A stretch of DNA of 64,000 bases from Carnegiea gigantea. Taxonomy: Eukaryota; Streptophyta; Magnoliopsida; Caryophyllales; Cactaceae. The position numbers and the translations under genes were made by a program. Positions 35,341 to 45,860 of this stretch are shown piece by piece (positions within the stretch are counted from its first letter, which is position 1; each line of letters starts with the position of its first letter). The stretch spans positions 298,001 through 362,000 of the forward strand of contig JAKOGI010000571.1 in assembly GCA_029747015.1 (NCBI GenBank). Direction: 5' to 3'. The notes below the pieces were generated by a model. The model had not been told where the DNA came from and made no database searches. It saw only the letters and a program-made list of their open reading frames with translations.

Positions 35341-38340
35341 AACTTTATGAATATTTTTCAATAATTAAATCATAAAAAACTCCATCATTTATGGCATATG
35401 ATTAAAAATTTTGCCCAGCTTATAGTCATCAAATACATGCACAAATTCGAAGTTTCTATAATGTAATTATCACATTTTTCCGTAAAAGAACACCTATAGA
35501 GTACATAATTTGTTAAACTAATTAACGCATTTAGAAATATCACAAAGATATTCAACTTAATCATGTAAAACAAATTTTATCAAGTTATATCATTATATAA
35601 AACAAATTTATATAACTTTGGTAACATATTACATATTTGTCATATAAAATTTTTTTTAATGACATGATTATGTAACCAACCCAAAAATTCACATTATTAT
35701 ATGAAACTTATTTATATAATAACATCAAACTTATTATGAAACAAATTCAACAAAAATATAAAGTGAATTTGTACAAAATCAAATAACAGGTGCAAAGATT
35801 GATGATCATGGGACTCTCATGAATCATGATACCATATAAAACTCATTTATACAAATTTGCTAAATTGTCAAATTGACATGAAATATATTCATGCAATATT
35901 TTTAAACATTTGTATAAAACATAAATAACATCGAACATATCCATAAATATTCATAAATTATAAAACACATTCATAATTCATGAAATGAATTCCTAAAAAT
36001 GTTGCTTAATTATGTGATAGCATGAAATGTGAAACGAAATTTAGATATCATTCGCAGAACATATAATATTACAAATTGAAATTTCTTGAAAGAAATTCAT
36101 GAGATACTACGCAAACCAATTTGACTGCATATGAAAAATATGAAATGCATTCATCAAGTTCATAGAGTATACGTAGGATGTTAAAACCAACCAGTAGTGA
36201 AGACCAACTCATGTATCATTTTCATATATGAAGTAGCAGCACCCAATAAATTCTAACCGTCATCATAAAATAAAAAATCTGGTTAAAAGGGAAATCACCC
36301 TAGCCCATGATCCCCTATTCAATCTCTCTCCCCCTCACTGACTTCTAATACCTCTTATCAAAAATGTAGTTCAAGACTCCATCTTCCCTCGGAGCATGTA
36401 CGATGGTGAGTCAAAATTTTAGCTCACAAGTGGGGGCTTATTTCCTCCACATCATCTCATGAGCCAATTTTTTAGCTATCAAGTTTTCTCCTCCATAATA
36501 CAAGGCTCACAACTTTGGCTTACAACATAAAATAATACTTATAGAGTCCTCCACCAAACATATTTAATTAATTTTATTCTTCTATTTTGTGTTATTATTT
36601 ATGTAAATAAGTTGTGAAAAATAATTTTTAAGTTTTCTAAAAAATTAAATAACTAAATTATATTCACAAAATTAAAAATAATATTATTGAATAAAAAAAT
36701 CATTAATATTAATATCATTCTCCCTAGAAAATAATAAATAAAATAAAATACTCCTTCGTTGTTGCTCAAATGCTTTTCGTATCCAACCATTCCAACCCAT
36801 CTTCTTATGACCTCTTCCCCATTCTCTTTCATCCTCTTCACCTTCCACCACCATAGCTACCTTCCAAATCTGGGGTTGCTTCAACCCCCCAAAAAAAAAG
36901 ATCTAGGGTCACTTACCAAAAAAAAAAAAAATCAGAGGCTTTTTCCCCTCCACCATCATCAACCCAACTTCAATTGGTTAAAAACAAGTTAGATTTGCCC
37001 AGCATCATTAACCTTCTTCTCCTTCTCTCTCTAAATGTTTTCTTTTTCTTAAACCCAGGACAACTATTAAAAATAAATTCTCAACTGTTCTCCAAAACGA
37101 CGTTGTTTTAGCATCCACTTACCAGCAAGTTGCTTCCACGTGCGACTTTCCGCCCGCAACCACTCGCCATGTCACTCACAAGCCAAATCTACTACAGATT
37201 GTCTGAGCCAATCATGGCTTATGCGTAGGATAAATTTAGCTTGGGAGCCTAGCATTGCACGAGCTGTCAGCTACACCACCATAGCCACGCCACTACTCAC
37301 GAACCCACTCTCATCCGGCAACAACCAAAGCACCGAGAAGACCGTCGCCGCCGCCACCACCCAAGGTGTCGTGCCCACAATCCAAACTGCCCCCAGATGA
37401 TGCCGAAACTACCACCACCCAATCGAATGCCTATAGCGTTAGATCTCGCGAAATTGACACCGTCAGGGCCAGGATCTACTACCAAAGAGCTGTAATACAA
37501 CGTCCATGCCCCTGACGTGCATCTCACATGGGGGCGCGTGACCAACACATGACTGCGCATAGTGGTATTTGTATGGTTTCTTCTGTGGTTTCTAGTAGAT
37601 TGGTATGTAGAGGAGGTGGTGGAGGAAGAAGGTAGCTAAAAGGAACCTTAGTCAGCGATGCATGAGAGACACACGCCACCCCTTCATGACGATTCTGATG
37701 GGTATGGCTCTCTCTTTATCTTCTTCTACCTATTCTCAAAATCATGTCTTTTTTATTTGATGATTTAGGAGTGATGGCGGTGGAGGCCACCAAGGCCCAA
37801 CTAGATCTACTGCCACCGCAGCCATAAAAGCATAGGTGGTGATGGGGATACTCATGGCTTCACTCGATGCATGGGCCAATGAGACCCTATTGTGGTGATT
37901 GCCATCATGGTCACAAAGACTGGTGGGATCATGGTGTTTGGGGGTTAACAAAGGCAAATTCATACTAGGTCTAGGTTTGGTCAGTGAGGTAGGTCATGGT
38001 TGAGAGAGTAGTTTAAGCTTTACCAGTCCAAAAAATGAGTGGTGTCATGTTTTGGGCAGCAACTACCATGCCCAGCACCAAAACATGATTTTATCAATTA
38101 AAACACATAGTGGCAAGAACTTGGATGAACTAATCATCATATCTTGGTGCAAACAGTTGCTTTAAAAAATATGAATTCGATTTAGCATAATCTGAATTAT
38201 TGATATGAAGGAACATGCTTTATAGAGACATTCATTCACAAAAACACATTTGGCACCAATTCAACAGCATAATTATCAAGATTAAACAAATTAGTCATGT
38301 AGGTAAATCATGAATGAATCAATCCGGGCAAAATCGAGCA
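35341..38340. other. Long AT-rich segment between gag remnant and 5' LTR of the old copia element
   Basis: About 3 kb without coding motifs, longer than a normal copia leader, so it probably holds later insertions. Positions 35340-36200 have repeated short aaattcat/catataaa phrases. Positions 36380-36560 begin gagcatgtacgatggtgag, like the end of many plant MITEs, but no partner terminus was found. Frames at 36759-36992, 37140-37400, 37297-37560 and 37742-37963 show no family motif. Confidence 0.5.
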
Positions 38341-38347
38341 ACTTAAG

Positions 38348-38361
38348 CTTTGATGCCACTT
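38348..38361 (-). other. Primer binding site of the old copia element
   Basis: On the minus strand, aagtggcatcaaagct follows the LTR end. It resembles tggtatcagagc, the initiator tRNA-Met complement, with two or three changes. Confidence 0.7.
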
Positions 38362-38681
38362 TGATAGATTAAAGGACATACCTTTAGAGTGTAGAAGCAT
38401 GGAATCTTATTGCTCAGGAATCGCCCACGAATCGATACAAATGATCAAACGGTGGCTATTAGAGTCACCGTTAAATGCCACGTATCTAACCTGAAACCCC
38501 AATGATGGTTGGCTAGCCATGAGAGAAAAGGAGAGATAGGGGTGATTTGATTTAGGATTAATCAGACTGATGATTAATAAACCCCTAAACCCCTTTATTC
38601 ATAGGTTTAATGTCCTAATCGGCATCCACCACTTAGGTAGAGACGTGGTTGTAAAACCCTAATAATTAGGGCTGGACAATA
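38362..38681 (-). repeat. 5' LTR of the old copia element
   Basis: Starts tgatagattaaagg next to the primer site, and matches 30177-30494 to its end near 38681. A hAT element follows within eight bases. Confidence 0.8.
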
Positions 38682-38702
38682 GCAGCAAACAGGGATGTTG
38701 AT

Positions 38703-38850
38703 TAAACGGTCCAAAACCGGACCGGCCCAAAGACCGAGGTGGATTGGACTGGACCAAGGCTTTTCGGTTCGGTCTTCAGTCCCATTTTTTGTCCTTTCCG
38801 TCTTCAGTCTGGTCCGTGTTCGGATCGGGTGAACTGAAACCAAACCAGGA
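38703..38850. repeat. hAT left subterminal GGTCC/GGACC repeats
   Basis: Contains cggtccaaaaccggaccgg, ggattggactggacc, ggttcggtc, gtctggtccg and accaggacc. Both orientations occur. Similar motifs occur at the other end, as expected for transposase binding regions of hAT elements. Confidence 0.75.
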
Positions 38851-41800
38851 CCGATTGGATGTTAGGGTTTTTTTTTTTGCTTTTAAAATTATTGGCTCCT
38901 TGACTCCTTCTCCTTTTTTGCACTTCGTCTTTTGCCTCTGCCTGACTCGACCAACACCCAGTCTGCCTCCTTCCCATGCTCCCATCTTCCCTCTCGACTC
39001 TCTCACTCTCTAGTCTGCCTTTCAAGCTTTCAGCGACTCTTGGCTCTCCCTCTCCTCTTCCTTTCAGTCTCGCTTGCTGACTTCTCATCGATGCCACTGC
39101 GGGCTGCCGGATCAAAAACCACTGTAGAGTCCCAATATAAAACAATGGCTCCCCCTCTCCTCTCCCTAATTTGGTGTCTGGTGAGCTTATTTTCGCTCAA
39201 TTTTTTTTCTATATGTTTTATAGACGAATTAGTTTTATAATTTGTAAAGTTGAGTCATATCATCCAATGCTATCAACCTTCATTTGCAGATCTATCAGTA
39301 ACTTTTTAAAAAATACATCATACTAACACGATTGTGTAAAAACTATTGAATTGTGGTTCTCTTTTTGTTTTGAGAATTGAGACTATGATAGAATTTAACG
39401 GATATTTCTACTGCTACAATTGTTGTAGGCAAGCATTATTGCTTTTTCAAGAAAATTACTTATAGAGGATGGATACTGCATACTTTAAGTGGACATATGT
39501 GTTGTAAGTAACTTTCTTCAAATCATAAAACACCATTACAAAGTTATCCTAGATGCATGTTCATAATGTGGATTATGGTTGTGGCCGTCATACTCACATG
39601 GTTGTGGGATATTTGAAGGATATTTGTTCACAATGTTCATAATGTGGATACCGGATACTTTAAGTGGACCAGTGAAGGGCTCTTTCTTCTCTTCTTCCTT
39701 GAGAGAGGGGGTTAGTTTTCTAGATTTCTCTTCATCCTATTTATCTTTCATTATGTAATGTTCATGCTGAGCATGACAGTTAGTTTCATTTTAATTAATG
39801 CTATAGAAAACATAATCAAATTCATGCCAGCTCCCACATCATCATGGCTAATGAATCAAATTGTTATCTGCCCTTTGATCCTTTCTAAGTGATTCTCATT
39901 TCTTATTTCATGGCAGTCAAATATGTGATCAGGGGATTAAAAATTAAAAAGAAGCACCCAAGTCACATGATCCAATAAACAAATATTAAAGGGATAATAA
40001 ATGAAACAAGAATCTCAGTGCACATCCCTCCCATGAGTTCATAACACCTATTAAGAACTACTAGAACAATAGAACTATGGTCAATTAAATTTATGGAAGG
40101 GATTAGGGATTGTTTATAGCACATCTTGTCCCCTTTCATCTCATCTTCGTTAAATTCATGTGATCTGTATTTTAGTGAATGAAACCTTTTTTATTTGCAG
40201 GTATGATATTCAACTTAATTTTCGATTAGATTAGCAATCACAGAGTCCTCTATAGCTTGTTCTCAAAATGTAAGCCTTGCAATTTGATTATTTGAAGTAA
40301 GACGATGTGTATATATTAATATGGTGGTTACTTACTTATTTTTTTTTATAAATTATCAATGATAGATGTCGAGCTTCAAATCCAAAAAGAGAAGTAGTTC
40401 GAAAGTGGAAGAATCGATTGATATGGATACCAATATTTCAAGTGAGCACCTAGTGAATGACCCCATTGAAATTGAGGAGAAGGAAGAAGAGCCAACTCAA
40501 GGAGCACCAAAAAGCAAGACTAAGGGGAAACAAGTTGCTAGAAACTATACTTAAAGGGCGGAATGTTGGTAACATTTCATAGAGTTGAAAGAGAATGGCA
40601 AAAAAGTGGCCGATAAGTGTAAATACTGTAATAAGATTTACAAGATCGATTCTAGTAGGAATGGAACGAAAAGCTTGAAAAATCATTTTCCTAAGTACCC
40701 TCATAACCCAGATAATCAAAGCAAATAGACACAAACTCAATTGGCCTTTAAAAAGGATCAAGCAATGAGGGAAAAGCTAGAGTGAAATCATGGGTTTTGA
40801 ATCCTCATGAGGCAAGGGAGTCGATAGAAAAAATGATCATCATTGATGAGTTGACTTTTAGATTTGCTGAAAATGTGGGATTTAGGCAAATAATGTTTGT
40901 TTTTTGTACTACACTTAATATGTCTTCATGCACTATCATTACAAGAGACATTTATCACTTGTATGTGAATGAGAGGATGAAATTAAAAGAGTATCTTATA
41001 CATGCATGTCAGAGGGTATGTGTGACAACAGATGCATGGACTTCCCTCCAAAGGATCAATTACATGTGTATAACTGGTCAGATTATTGATAATGATTGGA
41101 AACTGCATAAGAAAATCTTGAATTTTTGTGCAATTTCTAATCATAAAGGTGATAATATTACTCTTGTCCTTAGAAAATGTTTAGAGGATTGGGTTTTGGC
41201 ATTTGAACTCTATACTATTACTATGGATAATGCTGGGAGCAATAGCACTACTTGTATTACCCTTGTTGTGATTTCAAGCATCATGGTCATTTTCTCTTAT
41301 CTGGTGGAGATTACGTACATGTTAGATGCATTGCTCATGTACTTAATTTGGTTATATGGGGTAGTGTGAAGGTTGTTGGAAAGTGTGTTAAACGTGTTCG
41401 AGCTGCTGTGAGGTTTATTAGGCAATCTCCTAATAGGTTGCAAAGATTTCAAGAATGTGCGATTGCAGAAAAAATTGAGAGCAAAGCATCTTTGTCTCTT
41501 GATGTTCCCACTAGATGGAACTCTACGTATAAGGTGCTTAGTACTACCTTAGTATATGAGCATGCATTCAAAAGTTACAGCAAAAGGGACCACTATAATG
41601 TGGATTTGGCAAAGGATGATGATGTAGATAGACGTAATGATTGGAAACAAGTTAAATACTTGTTAGTGTTTTTGGAGGTTTTCTATAATGTTACATTGTG
41701 TTTATCTGGTACTTCATATGCAACTTCTAATCTACTTTTCTTTGAGACTATGGCTAGTCATACTATGTTGAAACATTTGGTGCAAATTGTTGAGACCATT

Positions 41801-42446
41801 GATATTAATAATGAGGAAAGTGAGGAAATTGATGAGGAGAGTGAATCTAGAATTACAAACTTTACACAAATGGCTAAGAGGATGAGGACGAAATATGATA
41901 AGTATGATGGCACACTTGAGAAATTGAACCCCTTAGTGTGTATTGCTCCTATCTTTGATCCTAGGTACAAATTGGTGGGTCTTGAGATTTCTCTATATGA
42001 TTTGTTTGGTGAAGTTCATGGTAGTACTATAGTTTTGAAAGTGAAGGAGAAAGTAGAAGATTTATTTGATGAGAATTGGCAATTGTATAAGCCATTGACT
42101 CCTCAAAGTGGGCAAAGTAGTGGAGCACAATCTGAAGTTGAGAGTAGTAATGCATCTAGTAGGGCTACCTCTTATGCACAAGAGTTAAGAAAGAAGTTAA
42201 AGGGTCCAGATGGAGGAAGAGGAGTTATCAAAACAAAGCTACAAAAGTACTTGAATGAGGGATTTGAAGAAGTTGAAGTAGGAGATGATGTGTTGGGATG
42301 GTGAAAAATACAGTCCTTGATATCCCGTAGTTGCTCGTATGGCTCGTGATGTGTTGGTTGTGCCTGTTACTATGGTTGTGTCAGAATCGGTATTCAGCGC
42401 AGGAGGATGCAACCTTGATTCATTTGGGACTTCTTTATCCCCAAAG

Positions 42447-42542
42447 GTGCTTCACCTCATTGATATATTTCTTTGTGTCTTTATAAATTTATACTTAGTT
42501 TTTATTAACTTATGAATTTTGTTGGATTGTGAATGTAAAGAG
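42447..42542 (+). other. Probable intron 1 in the hAT dimerisation region
   Basis: GT follows TCCCCAAAG and AG precedes ATGGTGCAAGC. Removing it joins SPK to MVQALICSQDWLRPNTRID, the usual hAT C-terminal wording. It is T-rich inside. Confidence 0.65.
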
Positions 42543-42643
42543 ATGGTGCAAGCTCTTATATGTTCACAAGATTGGCTTAGGCCAAACACTAGAATAGATA
42601 TGGATGCATGACTACTTTGATGAGTTGCAGGATCTTGAAAAGG

Positions 42644-42747
42644 GTAATGGTCTTATTAGTTTGTTGTTCATTTCGTTTTTAAATTTAGTATACTTTATTG
42701 TATGATCAAATGTTCTAACTTTGACTTTTTGTTCTTGTTTATTTTAG
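42644..42747 (+). other. Probable intron 2 in the hAT transposase
   Basis: GT follows CTTGAAAAGG; the end is tttattttag before ACCTAAG. The join continues the frame to a TAA at 42807-42809. The T-rich inside supports it. Confidence 0.55.
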
Positions 42748-43464
42748 ACCTAAGTAAGTTGAATCTTAAGGATAATGTGATCGATGTGGGTGATACTTTG
42801 AACAATTAATATTGAGGTAAATTTGATATTATTATTCTTATTATTATTGTTGATTTGTTGTCATCATTATTATTGTTGTTGTTATTGTTATTATTGTTAG
42901 TTTATTTTATGTTGACTAACTCAATATTTTTTTTTTCTTGAACACTTGAAAGTTGAACCAAAGGAGAAAAGAGAGCTTCTTGCAAAGAAATCCTGCAAGT
43001 AGTCAAGGCTAAGGCTCCATTCTTCAAGGCATTATCTTCATTTATGAATCCAAGAATAGGGCATTTGGTACTTTGGGATTGAAGACTTTGTTTATGTATT
43101 AATCTGCAATCTGTTGGTTGTGGATTGAACTTTGTAATTTAGATGTTTTATCATATTACGTATTATGCTTGCCTTTGTTAATTGATAAGTTGTTTATGTA
43201 ATGTAATTATCAATTTGATTTCGAACCCTTTTAAATATGCATCTATTGTGGAGTAGTTATGCATGAATGGGCATCATTAGGGCACCAACCTTGTGACTTC
43301 CGATTATGAAGTGAAAAAACCTATGGTAATGGTACTTGGTAATTTTTAGCACATTATGCAACAGGAGCAGCCTATTACAAGTTGTCAATTAATGGGCTTT
43401 TCATGTCATACGTGAAATGCAACTTAGCCCAGAAACTGCCCTAGCCTAGATTCCTTAAACAACG

Positions 43465-43639
43465 GCCCACTTGAGACCGATCTGTAGTTGGTCTGGTCTC
43501 GGTCCTGTCCAAAAGCAACTGGTCTGGTCCTCGTCTGGACCAACTACAGATCGGTCCAATCTTCGGTCCTTCAAGTAACTCTTAATCGGTCTACGGTCCA
43601 GGCTGGTCCGGTTCGGTCCGGGACCAGTGAACAGCCCTA
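43465..43639. repeat. hAT right subterminal GGTCC/GGACC repeats and TIR
   Basis: Contains tggtctggtctcggtcctg, tctggtcctcgtctggacc, ggtccggttcggtccggg and ends gaacagcccta at 43639. Opposed tctggacc and ggtccag give hairpin potential. Confidence 0.78.
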
Positions 43640-43647
43640 GCCGCAAA

Positions 43648-45721
43648 GGATTTGGTGACAGCACGGGTTATTTTTAGGGAATTGAGTGTACTTTCGGTCA
43701 TGTAAAATTTGTATATATCTTTTCCTCATGTAAATTCAGAAATACGAGGGCATTAACATAGGTTAAGCAGTTCAGACAGGGTTATCATTTTATAAGTAGG
43801 ATGCATATAGAAACCTATTTACTGAGGGGTTGTGCCAGAAACCTATATCCATGTCGCTCATGCCAACAATGAAACTATAGATATACGGGGAAAATTTACC
43901 GGATGTGGATCAATTTATTCTTCTAAATTCATGAATCATTGGTATAATTGCCTGCTTTTTTGTATAAGCTTCACTAAAGTTCTTCTACATATTCTTGGTG
44001 GTTGTACGAGTCGAACCATCAATTCATTAACTGAGTCAGAAGCGCAGGGATCCATGAGCATTTCGATTGGGGTGGTCCAGTTTCCTTTTCATGGTCTGCT
44101 AGTGAGAAATATTTACTGAGTCTTCTCCATGTCATCCAAATTTATTTCTAAAACCTCCTCATCCAGAAGCTAATGATGCTGAAGGTACCTTTACATATTC
44201 AAATCTCATGTGTTTCCAAGCAAAAAATGTTTTCTTTGTTGTTGTTTGTGTATGTTGGATATTGCAGCCCTCTTTTTCTTTTGGCTCGGGATCAGAGGTC
44301 TGTAGTGAAATTGCTTTTGAATTCTAGTGTTCAGATATGCTTCAAAATTCACTGTTACAGGAAAACTCAAACAAAGCCACCAATGCCATCGTATCGAACC
44401 TAAGCATTAACCTGGTAGCGCAGTTTCATTATCAACCAGCTAAAACACTGAGATATAAAATCGCAAGAAAAACTAGATATTGAAAGATATTCATGCATCC
44501 TGCTTGAACGTGTAGCAATGTGATCAATGCCAAAACTTCGGGATTTTCTTTACTCTACTGATTGCAAATGTATTACCACTTCTTAGGGTCTAGGATTCTA
44601 TTCTTTTCAACTTATTTTCTAACCATCTATTTCTTCAGTATTGGATTTTGGGGGAAAGAATGTATTGACAGTTAGAACTTTATTGAAAATTAATCTATAT
44701 TGGTATTTATCAAGGATCAAAAGAAAAAATAGTTCAACTAGCTAGGTAAAATGTCCCAATGTCAAGAGAAACTAAATAATGAATTTGTCACTATTGCAAT
44801 CTGTCTATGTTATACAATAAGTCAAGACTCTAATTGATGTATAACTTTTGAATTGCCAACAATGCTCTTATTTCTATATTTATTTCTTAACTTCTTTCAG
44901 AACATGTAGGTAACATAACTACTCACTTACTAGGACAATTACGTCGAACTAAGAGTCCGTTGCCATAGATTGCTCCTGCCCATAAGTTCTGGACGACTAT
45001 CCCAAATGGTCCCTCTGTCTTCAATTCCCACAACCAACTCAAAGCCACCCCGTCTCTCTTAGACTTAAAAAACTGTGCACTCATGTCAATCATATACATT
45101 AGGCAAGGAACTGAGTTTCAATAAGTGGACTTGATGACCTTCTCTTTCTTATGTCCCTAGTTCCCAATTTGAGTGTAATTGATTGATATGTTGCCACCTC
45201 AACCAGATGGTTGATTGGACTTAATTGAAAGCTTATGGCATAAAAATGTATGAAAAAACAATCGTCTGCAGAATTGTAGTTAAGCACTGGATGGAAAGAA
45301 ATCATGCAGCATATTTTTTATGTCCCACAGTGGAGGGTTAACTGATGTTATGTTTTTAACGTTTTGCTTCCATTTGCTATGAAGTAGAAGGGTATATATA
45401 ATTCGTTGTCTTTTTTTTAACAGTTGGTAGCCTTAATTAAAGGCATGGATGCACCTAGAGCCAAGAAACAGAAACATGTTAGCTAAAAGCAAATCTTCAT
45501 GTGCAAACTAATATGTGTCTTCTTCCTTTTTTTCGTTTCTTTTTTTCTTCATCTATTTGTTGTTTTATCTTTTCCCCTCTTTATTATGATGAGATAGGCA
45601 GAGACAATGGATTATGCGCATAGATATATAGGTAGCTTTCGTTTTGGCTTACCATTGAGCGAGGTTAGTTTTTTGTATGGTCCGGAAAAATTAAATAAAT
45701 AAATAAAGTTCGTTCTTCTAG
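43648..45721. other. Noncoding DNA between hAT element and repeat array
   Basis: No gene was recognised. Frames at 43832-44119, 44173-44403 and 45099-45305 are short and motif-free. It is AT-rich with poly-T tracts around 45410 and 45530. Confidence 0.5.
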
Positions 45722-45860
45722 CACTACGGGAAAAATTCTAGCAGTGACAGGTTTGGTGCGACGACTCCAGCAAACGCCACATGCAAAAGCTGGTTATTTA
45801 ATGTTGAGACGATTCATCTCGTCACTGTGCTCGTCTCTGCATCGAAGTCGTCTCTACAAT
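45722..45860. mobile_element. CACTA-like transposon terminus
   Basis: The sequence begins cactacgggaaaaattc, as in plant CACTA elements (usual cactacaagaaa...), and is followed by repeated gacga/cgtct phrases such as gacgactcc, gagacgattc, tcgtctctgc and gtcgtctct. These look like subterminal repeats. No matching right terminus was found, so the element may be truncated or its right end may lie within the repeat array or have been lost. Confidence 0.5.

Larger units (their letters stand above)
30177..38681 (-). mobile_element. Old, decayed Ty1/copia element with matching LTRs
   Basis: Two direct repeats of about 320 bp (30177-30494 and 38362-38681) share landmarks such as agattaaaggacat, gtggctattagagtca, atgatggttggctag, gattaataaaccccc and aaaccctaataattaggg. 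The minus strand just inside the upper copy reads tggcatcaaagc, a primer site. Minus-strand gag, integrase and RT remnants lie between in copia order. Strong divergence, no clean 5 bp duplication and many frame breaks indicate great age. The hAT element at 38690 begins eight bases past the end of the upper LTR. Confidence 0.85.
40366..42809 (+). pseudogene. hAT transposase with BED zinc finger, disrupted
   Basis: ATG 40366 starts MSSFKSKKRSSS with an acidic stretch, then a TAA at 40552 and TAA at about 40570. The BED finger follows in the same frame: CKYCNKIY, then KSLKNHF and a His. After a frameshift near 40763, the 40782-41369 frame has PHEARESIEKMI, DELTFRFAENVGF, CVTTDAWTS (first catalytic Asp), and MDNAGSN (second). 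A frameshift near 41262 leads to 41252-42304 with CIAHVLNLV, DVPTRWNSTY and APIFDPRYK. The dimerisation region continues with PVVARMARDVLVVPVT and SVFSAGG. Cut-and-paste transposition in the nucleus would be its role. It has at least two frameshifts and several stops. Confidence 0.9.
38690..43639 (+). mobile_element. Near-full-length hAT DNA transposon
   Basis: The left end is cagggatgttg; the reverse complement of the right end is tagggctgttc, so the first 11 bases match at 8. The 8 bp flanks gcagcaaa (38682-38689) and gccgcaaa (43640-43647) differ at one base. Both subterminal regions (38703-38850 and 43465-43630) are full of ggtcc/ggacc/ccgg phrases, the likely transposase binding sites. 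The inside encodes a BED zinc finger and hAT transposase with two plausible introns. Total length of 4950 bp is normal for an autonomous hAT element. The transposase is disrupted. Confidence 0.9.

Noticed and set aside
36384..36870. MITE starting gagcatgtacgatgg
   Set aside because: No matching inverted terminus was found downstream.
38667..38674. TAGGGCTG at 38667 as the left end of the hAT element
   Set aside because: It matches the right terminus better by base, but the same sequence is part of the old copia LTR (also at 30479), and its flank ctaataat does not match gccgcaaa. The start at 38690 gives an 8 bp duplication with one mismatch and extended end similarity.
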